From: Podila epigama
Taxonomy: Eukaryota; Mortierellomycota; Mortierellomycetes; Mortierellales; Mortierellaceae
Assembly (NCBI GenBank): GCA_015679605.1
Contig: JAAAVE010000320.1
Location: 456 to 20,898 of the forward strand
Length of the DNA stretch: 20,443 nucleotides
Direction of reading: 5' to 3'
A program made the position numbers and the translations under genes. How positions within the stretch are numbered: the first letter of the stretch is position 1; every line of letters begins with the position of its first letter. Positions 1-10,450 of the stretch are shown here, one piece after another. The notes beneath the pieces are model-generated. The model saw only the letters and a program-made list of their open reading frames with translations. It was not told the DNA's origin and ran no database searches.

Positions 1-116
1 CAACAGCAGCAGCAGCAACAACAGCAACAATACTACCAGACTGTTGTTGGTAACAACTTTCAGTACAATGCTGGTTTCGGTCAAAGTCTACAACAGCAAC
101 AGCAGCAGCATCAGTA
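1..116 (+). repeat. CAG/CAA tracts encoding polyglutamine linker
   Basis: Mixed CAG and CAA codons form Gln runs at 1-30 and 88-111, separated by a Tyr/Asn/Phe/Gly-rich stretch. In the reading frame of the gene they form a Gln-rich linker immediately before the EH domain. The mixture of synonymous codons suggests selection on the amino acids rather than a pure triplet expansion. Confidence 0.85.
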
Positions 117-3100
117 TGGCCAGATGATGCAACAGTACCAGCCTGCTCGTCCCGGCTGGGCTGTCTCCCGCGAGGAAAAGGCTTCTTATGACCAAATCTT
201 TTCAGCATGGGATGTCGACCACTCTGGCTTTATCAGTGGTAAGTTGACAAGAGCTTCATGGTGGTAGAGGCAGGTGAACTCTCCATTTTGACCCCAACTC
301 ACTCACTCACTCACCCACCCCACTCACCCCACAACTCAACCTCTCAACGCATCACAGGTGAACGTGCCCGCGAGATTTTTGGCTCTAGCGGTCTCCCTGC
401 CTCAGATCTTGGCCATATCTGGTGAGTCCATGTTCTTTTTACTTGCTTTTCTTTTTCTACGCGCGCGTTTTTTTACACGCAACCTCAACAATGAACGGAC
501 AGAAAGAAAATCGACGCCCAAATTACCAATCCATTGCTATCCAATTCCACTTGCTAGGGCTCACAACTTCCTCCTTGCTTTAATTATAGGGCATTAGCGG
601 ACCCTCATAACCAGGGCAAGCTGAACAAGGATGAATTCGCAGTCGCCATGCATCTTGTCTACCGTAAACTCAACGGTGGCGATATTCCCGCAGTCCTCCC
701 TGATGATCTCATCCCACCTTCTACTCGCGATATCGCCGAGACATTAGACTTTGTCAAGCAATCCCTCATGTCTGACATCCCTTCCAAGGCTACATCAACT
801 GGATGGGCAAGCTACGGCTCCCCTAGCCAGGCCTCCACGTCGTCGTTCTCCAAGCGCCTGAGCGTGCGTTCACCCGACGATGTTGGCTATGTCTCCTCGG
901 CCAGACGCGGGAACGTCTCGTCCAGCAGTCCTGCCAGCTCAAGTCGCTCATATGGTTCTGAAAACTCTATCGGTCGCCTCCAGAAACAGATCAGTGAGCA
1001 GCGCATCATTCTCGAAGCCACCCTCGCTTCTGCCTCTGGACAAGGCAACTCTGGCGAGGACAGAGAGATTCAGGACCTCAAAGAGCAAATCAGGAACGCT
1101 CAGGCGCGTCTCAACTCCTCTCCCAACCAATCCCTTCACCAACGCCTCGCCAACGGCGCCGAGGATTTGAAACGTTTGCGCGAAGAGAGACGTAACATGG
1201 ACCAAGAAGTATCTGACCTCTTAAGATCCGTGGCGGCCCTCGCATCCACCGTCCGTGATACTGACAAGCGTCTGGAAGAGTCTCGACTGGAATTAGCCAA
1301 GCTCAAAGCCGGAAATGCATCCGGCGGAGACGCCAGCATCGTGGGCACCGGGCCAGGAGGCGCTGTCACAGCCGAAGACAGGATGAAAGCCAAGATCGCC
1401 CTCATGAAGGCTCAGCGCATGGCTGCCTTGACCGGAAAACCCATCCCTTCAGCTGCTCAGGCCGGTATCGATCCTGACCAGGCCGCTCGCATCAGAGCTG
1501 AGCGAGATGTGAATGAACAGAATGTAGCTGAGATAGAGAATGCTGTGCGCCGTTTAGAGGACACAATGAGGCAGTTGGAACGCTCCTTGGACATCAATGC
1601 CCGTACAGGCGATAGTCGCGCCGAAAACGACCGTCGCAAGTGGGATGAAGGTGCAGGAGTCGAATCTGATATCGTTCGAAAGTTCATTCATGATATCAGA
1701 GTGCCAGTGACCTCCTCCGTACCAGTTACGTCTTCCTATTCCTCCTCTGTCCATACCACGACCTCGTCGTTCACTTCTCGATCCTATCCTTCGACGGCCA
1801 CCAAGACCAGTGCTCCAACCAGCGCCTACTCTTCACCCCCCGTCTCTGCTTCTTCTCTACCATCGTCACCTTCGTCTGCCTCCGTGAGCTTGGTCGGCAA
1901 GACACCGGAAGAACGACGTGCCATCATCCGTGCGCAAGCTGAGAAGCGTCTTCGTGATCGCCAGAACGACATTTTGGCCAAGGCTCAGTCCACCCGTGTT
2001 GATACCCCGCCCCCTGCATCGTCCACCACCAACGATGAGGACCTTCAGACGAGTGCCAAGTTTGAAGAGGCGGCTCGACTTGCGCGCGAGAAGCTTTTAG
2101 CCAATGCTGAATCCAAGCGTCGGCAAGCGGAAGAAGAGCGACAGGCCCAAAGGGACTTGAAGGCAAGCCAGGAAAGACAGGCTGTTGCGGCTGAAGAGGA
2201 ACGCCAAGAGAAGCACCGTGAAGAGCAGCAGCGACAGCAGCAGGAACAGGAGCGTTTTGCGCGTGAGCAAGAGGAGAAGGAGCGTGCCCTGGAGCAGGCT
2301 AGACTTCGGGAGAAGCAAGAGCAAGAGCAATTGGAAAAGCAGCGGGATCAAGAGGAGAAGGAGCGCAAGGAACGTTTTGCCCAGTCTGCCTTCTCGGCCA
2401 GGCAGCACCTCGAGTCCACAACGACGCCCGCACCTGCTCCAGCTGCCAGCAAGCAGCCTGTCCGCATTACTTTGGAGTCGAATCCTTTTGCAAAGCACAG
2501 AAAGACCATCTCGTCTTCTGACGATGACTGGGACACTGCCAGTCCCGTCAATACCACCCCACCTGCAGCCGCTGCCCCCATCGCCGCCGACCCTCCAACC
2601 AACTCGAACAATCCCTTCTTCAAGATGATGGCCGGTGCCGCCGCCCAGTCGGCCCCTGCTCCTTCGCATTCCAAGGACACCTCTGACGGCTGGGATGTGG
2701 TTGAGAAGGATGTTGACTTTGCGGATCAGCTCACTCAAAAACTCTTCCCAGGAGCTCAGAAGAGCACAGTTGCAAAGACTGAGACTGTGGTGCCCCCTGC
2801 AGCAGCCCTTCCTCCAGCCGGTGGAATCCCTGCTCCTCCACCACCACCTCCCGCTGGTGGAATCCCTGCTCCTCCTCCGCCACCTCCTGCTGGTGGTATT
2901 CCTGCTCCACCTCCACCTCCACCCGCTGGTGGCATTCCCGCTCCACCTCCTCCGCCTGGTGCTGGACGTGGTGCCATTCCTGCACCCCCGCCTGCTCCAG
3001 CAGCGAGCATCGCCTCGGCTGCTCCCTCCAAACCTGCCGTCCCAGGTGATCGTGGTGCGCTCTTGGGCCAGATCCAAGCTGGTCTTCGTTTGAAGAAGGC

Positions 3101-6100
3101 TGTCACCAAAGACAGTAGTGTCATCAAAGGAGCTGGTATAGTATTCTTGACTTTTATGGTCCAACACACAAAAGATGTTGACCCAATTTATCATGTTTTG
3201 CGACGATTGAATGTTGACAAATGGTTTCGTCTTATGCCTTTTTCTTTTTTTTTAGGACGTGTGCTGGGTGATGACACTCCTAGCTCTTCACACGGTGAGA
3301 CTGCTCATATTTCATCCAACTCGGATTCTCGGCCCATGGGCATGCCTGCTCTCGGTGGACTCTTTGCCGGTGGAATGCCGACTCTGAAAAAATCGACAGG
3401 TATCGCTACAGGTCGCGTTGATGCTGACCATGACACTCGTCGTGAAAGTACTGACTGGTTCGGACGTCTTGCCAGTCATCCCTCCGAAGATGAGCCAGCT
3501 CCTGTGGTTGCATCAGCTGCACCTGTGATAGTCCCAGTGGTTGCCCCTGTAGCTGCCCCCACTCCTGTCGTTGCTCCTGTCGCTGCTCCGGTGGCCGTGG
3601 CCGTGCCAGTGGCCGTCCCTGTTGTGCAGACTGTTGCCGCTGCAAAGGTCGCCGACTCAATTGAAGATAAGGTTGATTTCACTCAAGGATTCCGTGGAAA
3701 GGCTCTCTGGTCCTACACTGCCATGGCGCCTGATCAGGCCAGCTTTGAGGCCAACGACTATCTCCAGGTGTACCCCTCCAAGGAGGCCGGTGTCGTTGAC
3801 TGGGTGTACGGCGTGTCCGAGACTAATGCAAGCCTGAAGGGATATCTTCCAAAGGCTTACGTCCAGCAAGTTGCAGGTCAGTTTACTTTCTCATCATCTT
3901 TCATACTTGAACATCATGGAAAATGATATATAAGAACAAATGTATGCTCACCTTATGGCCATGTCAATAATTCCATCTAGATAAATTCCAAGCAAGAGCC
4001 GAGTTTGCATACACTAGTCAGAATGAAGGCGAACTAGGCGTTGAACGAGGTGATATTGTGGAGGTGCTAGAGCAGCCTGACCCTGAGTGGTGGCGCGTGA
4101 AGGCGTCGTCTGGAGCCATCGGTATGCTTCCTTCGTCGTATCTTGCGCAATACACTGAGGGAATGCCCGATCTTGTCGATCTTGTTGGTATGTATCACTG
4201 CGTCGATTGCCTTGACGAAATGAACAAACCCTAATGAACTAATGAGTAAAAACTAAGTGGATGATAACAATAACGCAAGAAACCTGTGCTAATGCTCACC
4301 ATATATCGCTATTGACATGTAATTTAGTAGAAACTCCCATCGGCCAAGCGAATGTCTTGTACACTTATGCCGGTCAAACCGCTGATGAACTGTCAGTGGA
4401 GGCTGGTGCTGTCGTTGATATTCTCGGCAAACCCGATCCTTTGTGGTGGCGTGTAAAGGATGCCCAAGGCAACACTGGAATGCTTCCAGCCACTTATTTA
4501 GAAGAGGCCACTAGCGGTTAGTGCTCTTTCTGCTTTTTCTTTTTTTCTTTTTTCTTTTTTTTTTTCTTTCGTCTACACATTGCATCGACCATGTGCCGAG
4601 CAAAAAACCTCTTGGTAGTGGTGATTCTTTTCGATTTCTCTGTCGCTCTATTTATCACACGCGCAAAGACTCCTACTTCATTTCCTTCCTCTTGTTCTTT
4701 TACTTTTCTTCTTTCAGTATTAAAGAGTAATGCAATGAGTAAAGTCAATGTCAAGCAATATGAACTGAATGTCCTTTTTTATTTCTTTTTATTTTTTTCT
4801 CTCTACTTCTTTTACTCGTCGTTAAAATCCGACTCGCTTTCTGTATTTTAACTCTTTGTATCCTCAACGGGCGGTTGAAAATCTCTCCTCGCACTTCTTT
4901 TGGACGATGGATGAGCAGCTGTGGACGAGTCGAGTGATTCTTCTGAATATGCCACGGCCACGGATACAGAGACAGAGACGGACACAGAGTCAGAAACAGA
5001 TGACGATGACAATGACAATAGTAGGTCCACAGCCGCAGTGAACGACAACAGCCCTGACAGTCGTCGTTCGTCCATCACTTCGCCTACCATCGTTCGTACT
5101 CCTGCCATTGCCATCTCAGCACCAGCTCCCAAACGTCGTCTGCCTCCACCACGGCCATTGGGACGGAGCAGAGCCTCCTCTGCCACAGATGTGACCCATA
5201 CTCTTTCGACCAGTGCCCCATCGAGACCCTCCTTGCTTTCCCGAAAACAATCCGAGGGTCAATTATCATCCCATCTCGCAATTCCTTCCAATCTCTCAGC
5301 TGCTGGACGGCCGAGATCAGGTAGCTACTCTGATGCCATGCATAGAAGCAGCAGCAGTAGTAGCAACAGCAACATGCTGGTCACAGGCCATGCCAAGTTT
5401 GTCTCAGAGAGTGCGGTCAGCCGTTCCTCGGCTTCTATAACACCCATCCGTGCGGCCAGCCCATCCTTGCTGACAGCTGCTAGCTGGAGCTCGACTGTTG
5501 CCCCAGAAATAGCACAATCTCTGTCTGATAAGGAGCGGAAGCGACAAGAGGCGATCCACGAGTTGGTGACGACAGAGCAGGTCTATCTATCAAAGCTGTT
5601 CTTGGTTCGAGACGATTTCCAAAGACCACTGTTGGACCAAGGGTTATTGACCTCGAGCGAAAGTCAGAGTATCTTTATGGAATGGTCCAGTCTTCTCGAC
5701 TTGTCTCAGAGCATTGTCCAGGAACTGACGGAGCGTCAACAGAATGATGGCGGGATTGTGTTGGCTGTAGGCGATGTCATCAATAGCCATATCGTTGAAC
5801 GTGCAGGATGTTTTATGCGTTATTGTGCCAACCACCGAGAGGCGAGTGTACTGTTGGCAAGACGGATGGTGGAAAGTAAAGAGTTGGCCGATTTCATGAA
5901 ACGAGCCAAGAATAACCCGGAATGCCGAGGTTTGGATATCTCGAGTTTTTTACTCCAACCGTTGCAACGTATTACAAGATACCCACTCTTGATCAAAAAG
6001 ATTCTCGAGTACACTGAAGAGGATCATATTGACCATCTCCTCATGTCCGAAGCATTGGTCTCGGCAGAAAGTTTCTTGGACCGGATCAATGAATCTATTC

Positions 6101-7583
6101 GAACTGGTGAGACGCGTCAAAAGTTGGAAGAGATTCAACGGAGACTACCCAACAGTGAAATGTCCGATGTAAGTTTTCTATACCACATGTTGAAGTCGAA
6201 ATGCAAAGCTGGACTCACGAATATCATCAAACGACCATCCTACCTCTCCATTCCAAAAACATATCCCACTAAAACGCTCTTCTCATTTTTCTCGTAGGGG
6301 CTGGTCCTGACATCGGAGACAAAGCTCTTGGGTGCAAGAAAGTTGCTCCATGAAGGTAACCTCCGCAAGGCAAAGTCTGGTAGACGTCTCTATGGATACA
6401 TATGCAACGATGTGTTGCTCCTTTTCTTGCCTGGACGATCCAATAACAGCAATGGCAACAGCAACAATGGCAAATCCCTGTCCAAAACCCCATCCCTCTC
6501 CAACCTTTCCAACCTCTCGCTCTCTTCCTCACCTTCATTGCATGATGGCACGTTGTCTGGTGGACATAATAGCAGCAACAGTAACAATACTGGCGGATGG
6601 GCACTTTACCATGCACCTATTCCAGTGGAACGACTCAAAGTTCGCCCTGACGGAAATGATGACACAAAGTTCAGTCTTGTCATTACCCACCCATTGTCGA
6701 ACACTGCTGTGGCGCAACTCCATCAGGTCCCTCAGCATCTGCAGCAACATGGAAGAAGCAGAAGCAATAGCGAAGCAGGAGCAGGAGGAGTAAGCAGTGG
6801 TGGACAATACCAAAATCATCCACTCCAAACCATGATCCAGGTCAAGACAAGTACAGCTAGGGAACGCAAAGTCTGGGTGTCAGCATTAGAAAAAGCGACC
6901 GAGACCATGGCCAAGGCACCGCGTGATTATGGCATGCGGACTTCCATCCGACCCTCACTTTCAGAGACGATTGGAACTATGACTATTCGTGTGAACGAAG
7001 GCGTCATCTCGAGCCGTGATTTCGGTAGGTAACACGAATTTTTTTTCCTAACGGCTGTCTAGATGTATTTTCATTTGTCACTGACATTTGTACAACTTTA
7101 CTTGCCAATTGAATCTTCTCTCCTTCTTAGCAAAATCCAAGTCGTTCACATGTAACATCTCTTTGGGCGATCAAGTCCATACAACAAGGGCAGCATCGAC
7201 TGACCATGCCTTCTCTGGCTCTTTCTCAGTCCTTTGGCGAGAAAGTGTCATCTTTGCCATGACCGACTTGTCACAGGTGATGGATGTTAAAGTCATGTCC
7301 AGCAGCCCGTTTGCACCAGATGGTAAAATCCCCCCCCTTTTTTTTTCTGTTTTAAATATGCTTTTGTATTCTTTTTTCGCTTACAGAGACACTACTAACA
7401 CATTTTGAATCCCCCATCTCTTTCACAATCACACCCTCATCCTACCATGCAATAGTGTTCATGGGCGTTGCACAAATACCATTTCATACTATTGTTCCCT
7501 ATGGTGAACGTGGTACTGAGGTGTTTGCCACTGTCAACAACTCGATTCAAGTGAAATTGTACATGTCGTACAAAGCGTTGTAG
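1..7583 (+). CDS. Intersectin/Cin1-like (Pan1-related) endocytic scaffold with RhoGEF module, 5' partial
   Basis: Ten exons are inferred with matching phases: 1-238, 358-421, 590-3135, 3256-3876, 3981-4187, 4328-4516, 4919-6168, 6298-7024, 7131-7322, 7456-7583 (TAG), giving 2053 codons; the N-terminus lies off the window. Order of parts: Gln-rich linker; EH domain (about 151-740, with loops DVDHSG and DPHNQG and the conserved IWALAD Trp); coiled coils (about 960-1600 and a Glu/Arg/Gln-rich one at 2061-2395); two NPF motifs (2481, 2610); GGIPAPPPPPPA proline repeats; WH2 (about 3040-3114, LLGQIQAGLRLKKAV); SH3 x3 (3697-3875, 3990-4160, 4346-4508); acidic Ser/Thr linker; DH (about 5546-6130, core LLQPLQRITRYPLLIKKIL); PH (about 6298-6930); C2 (about 6985-7580). 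Known family role: intersectin and fungal Cin1/Pan1 link clathrin endocytosis to actin, and the DH-PH pair exchanges GDP for GTP on a Rho/Cdc42-type GTPase. The upstream EH1 domain is presumably off-window. The family is clear; the exact orthologue name is not assigned. Confidence 0.9.
2820..2963 (+). repeat. 36-bp minisatellite encoding four GGIPAPPPPPPA units
   Basis: Four units begin with GGT at 2820, 2856, 2892 and 2928, an exact 36-nt period (12 codons, GGIPAPPPPPPA) with synonymous differences between units. The polyproline lies just before the WH2 motif, as in WASP-family and Pan1 proteins, where such tracts bind SH3 domains or profilin. Copy number could vary between strains. Confidence 0.9.
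3136..3255 (+). other. In-frame 120-nt intron after the WH2 motif
   Basis: The donor is GTATAG at 3136 and the acceptor is a long T tract ending TTTTTAG at 3255. Its length is divisible by three and it has no in-frame stop, so the frame reads through it. I call it an intron because of the splice sites, the T tract and the abrupt change to an AT-rich, hydrophobic, non-repetitive translation (FLTFMVQH...) between acidic, Ser-rich coding stretches. Splicing joins ...KGAG to RVLGDD. Confidence 0.7.
3981..4516 (+). other. Two single-exon SH3 modules flanked by phase-1 introns
   Basis: Exon 3981-4187 (207 nt) and exon 4328-4516 (189 nt) each encode one complete SH3 domain. Both have the PDPxWWRVK core and the GMLPxxYL terminal motif, so they look like duplicates of each other. 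The introns before, between and after them are all phase 1, so each exon is a symmetric 1-1 cassette whose skipping keeps the frame. The first SH3 (3697-3875) is more diverged and lacks the Trp-Trp pair. Confidence 0.8.
4517..4918 (+). other. Longest intron (402 nt), between the SH3 and DH parts
   Basis: The donor is GTTAGT at 4517. The acceptor CAG ends at 4918, and joining there gives a phase-1 junction continuing AVDESSDSS. The intron is very T-rich, with an ATTAAA element at 4719-4724. If it is not removed, the reading frame meets TAG at 4519-4521, two bases into the intron, so unspliced mRNA would encode a protein ending right after the third SH3. A small extra exon inside it cannot be excluded. 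Confidence 0.65.
7323..7455 (+). other. Last intron, with a second possible acceptor
   Basis: The donor GTAAAA at 7323 is followed by a C/T tract. A TACTAAC branch-site match at 7393-7399 supports the acceptor AG at 7454-7455, which yields a normal C2 loop (APD-VFMGVAQIP). An upstream acceptor TTACAG at 7381-7386 is also in frame and would add 23 codons (7387-7455), but it would place the best branch site inside the exon. The downstream acceptor is preferred. Confidence 0.65.
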
Positions 7584-7672
7584 GATTTATATGTGAGCTA
7601 GGCATCCTTCAGTTTGTAAAATAATAATAATAATAGTAATAAAAAAAAATAAAAAATAAAAAAAAAGTCCTT
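7584..7672. terminator. Shared 3' flank of two convergent genes, AATAAA at 7638
   Basis: Only 89 bp separate the stop codons of the plus-strand scaffold gene and the minus-strand RhoGAP gene. The spacer is an ATA/A-rich tract with AATAAA at 7638-7643 and related A-rich hexamers for the plus strand. No equally clear AATAAA is seen on the minus strand here, so minus transcripts may end inside the last plus-strand exon and overlap it in antisense. Confidence 0.6.
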
Positions 7673-10450
7673 TCATTCATGATCCTGAGATAGCTGACTG
7701 GTATCCTCGTCTACAAACAAATCGTCAGCATGTTGGATCAAAAACTCGATAGTCAAGTTTCTGAATGTCACATCGGCCATCTCTTGATTCATATCTGGAT
7801 GCCGCATCAAGGTCGGACCAAAGACAACCGAGAGGTTTTTGGCATTCATCCGATTGACATCCGTGTGTTTCGTAACACGACCCAGATGCGCCATAAGCGC
7901 CTTCATCGTTCGATATTGCGCCGATGGCATCCTTTGAATCAACTCGCGCACTGTTTGTAATTTTTCTTCTTCAGCTGCCGATTCAGTGACTGCAGCAGTC
8001 ATAAACTCTTTGTAGAGACCATCAGGGATCAATGGTTCGGGAAGAGAACGAAGGTATTGTTTGAAGACTGTCGTAATGGACGAAATATCCTGACACACCT
8101 TCTCGTCCAATAGATCTGGCATCTGATCCTGGTTAAAAGCTTCAACAAGTTTCCGTGCCTCAGCAGCCATTCCTGACTTTCTGTAGATGCCCTCCACTTC
8201 CAGCCCTCGCTCATCTACCGCTCGGATACACTGTTCGACCACCAGAGGCACTGTCGTCCTTCCTTCGTGTTGAAGCTGCTCTTGAAGATCGCTGCCAAAC
8301 ATGATATGGTGTACGGGGTTGATAGTCGCTTGAGAAGGCGCGGTACTATTGCTGTCGAGGTTGGTAGGATCCGATCTTGAGGTCTCACTACTTGATCTCC
8401 GACAATCGACAAATGCGTACTGAGTGCATTTATTGTGGCTCTGGTATCCACAGTCTATCAGATTATCGTTGTAATCGTCGTCAGATGACAGCTTCAATCA
8501 CATACACTTACTCTTCTCTTTACACAGGTAAATGAAAAAAAGACAGCAAAAACTTACATTGACATTTGAACTCACGACCCCAGATCATATCGTCGCATCC
8601 TTGGCATCGTACAGGGCGAACATAGTTGTGCGGTAAAAAGTAGTGTGGACCTGAGGATCTTCCTTCAAGAGATTCGCCAACAAGACTATTCAATCGCGCC
8701 CGAAAAGTCTGTTGCCCTTGCTGCCCTTGTTGTTGTTGTTGCTGCTCATTTGGGATGTCCAAGTTATTGCCAGGATTTGGTTCTCCTACGGTTGCAGTGG
8801 CGGTGCCAGTGTCAGAGCCTGGTAAGGTCTCTGAAACGAGTTTCCCAAACATGGCTCCGACACTTGATGAGGCTTGTTTCATGGTGCTGTATCTTCGCCT
8901 TAGGTTCTTTTTCGTTGCTGTCGAGGAAGACATCTCACACTCATTGTTCTTCTCGCGGTTGAACGCAGGATTGTGTGGCAATAGACTTAATGGATCCGAC
9001 TCGCTGCCGCTCATAGGTGATGAGAAGAGAACAGTTGACATTGCAGGACCAGCAACACTGTGACGTGGCCGCCGCAACTTTTCAGTAAAAGAGGCATTGA
9101 GCCCCTGCACTGGATTGACGGGTCTTTGTCTCTGCAGTTGCTCCAAGTTCTCGTTGGCAATGGTATTATTCATGGCCGTGAGTTCAGAGTTCCGTACACT
9201 GAGAATATGCATCTCATTCAAGAGTCCATCCCGTTGTGATTTTAGACTCTCAATCTCCTCACGGAGTTTTGTCTGTTGATCCTGCAGATCCTTGACTTGT
9301 GATAGATAGGTTTGCTTCATCAAGACATGCTCTGTGTTATTTCTAGGAAGAGATGCGCCTTCCTCGGACATCACTTGTTCCTTTCCCCTGTGATAACAAT
9401 ACAACATGGAGAGGGGAATGGGGGAAAGTGAATATTGAGGTGTTCTTTTAACCGATAAAGGTCTCACAAGGGCCCTTTTTTCGTGTTTTTCTTACCTCAA
9501 TGAATTTTCCATAGCATCGAGATCCATGACCATTAAATCCTTTTGGACATGCAAACCCTGCAACGTTGACTTTAGCTCTGCGAGTTGACGATTCATCTGC
9601 TCCTTCTTTTCGAGCAGTAGACCATACTCTTGCTGAGGGGCACCATGCAAAAGTGGACTCATGGGATTATACTTTGCCAACTCCATCCTTAACTCTTGGA
9701 TCATAGACTCGGCGTTACGGACTCTTGTGGTATCATTCTACAAAGATAAAAGGTTCATATTAGAGCCAAGTGTTCAAAAAAAAACAACATAAAAAAAAAA
9801 AAAATGGTATAGGTTCTCAGATGGGTAACAAAAGGGTGTTCCGGTTCAGTTTCACTTATTTTTTTTTTCTTTTCCTGTTTTTCTTTTTGATTTTTCCAAT
9901 ATACCTTGTTGACCTCGTTCTTTGCAAGGGGTTTGGGTATCGAATCGACAGGTTGATTTTGGTAACGAAGACTGGAGGGTGGAGGGGTGGCGCCTAACGG
10001 TCTACGAGAGAACTGCGCTTCATGGATGGTGGAACGACGATCAATACTTGGTCTTGCTCCAAGTGGTGACCGCCGTCGTGGTGTTGCAACAGCATCGATA
10101 GGCCGTGAAGAAGTCAACTCCGTTACTGCTGGCGAGGAGGATGGTGACGAAGGTGCTGAAGACTGTTGTGTAACGGTTGCGTCATGAAGTAATAGGTCAC
10201 CAAGGTCAAAGCTACTGGTGGATGCGTTTGCTTCGGTGTCAAAGAAGAGTGGAGGGAGTGAAGGGGCTGCATCAGGGACGATTGAGCGAGTTGTGGTTGC
10301 TGTACTGGTGCAACTACTGGTCGATGATCGGCGACTGAGCTTGTTGTTGTTGTCCTCTGCAAGTTGGTGCAATGGTGAGACTCGGTTGGACTTTGAACGC
10401 CCGTTCTGTTGTTCGTTCAAAAGCCCTTTGAGTAAAGGAAGTCGCTTCAT
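7673..10450 (-). CDS. Coiled-coil, C1 and RhoGAP domain protein
   Basis: Four exons on the minus strand, 10450-9905, 9737-9496, 9387-8558 and 8454-7673, total 2400 nt, or 799 aa plus stop, with phases 0, 2 and 1 at the junctions. All donors are GTAAG- or GTAT-type and all acceptors are AG. The start MKRLPLL at 10450 is the first ATG; upstream in-frame codons exist but have no ATG. Order: Ser/Pro-rich disordered N-terminus; coiled coil (about 9704-9100); Gln run; C1 zinc finger split by an intron (about 8640-8405, with CQGC, WG, CQYC, HNKC and a final Cys); RhoGAP (about 8310-7700) with arginine-finger motif GIYRKSG (Arg codon 8180-8182) and NLSVVFGP. It should speed GTP hydrolysis on a Rho-family GTPase, with C1 giving membrane or lipid targeting. 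There is no LIM domain as in fungal Rga1/Rga3; CC-C1-GAP order also recalls MgcRacGAP. Which GTPase it serves is unknown. Confidence 0.88.

Noticed and set aside
2097-3194. 365-codon minus-strand open frame opposite the scaffold gene
   Set aside because: It is the antisense shadow of the coiled-coil and polyproline coding region, giving Leu, Arg and Gly runs; the plus strand has clear domains.
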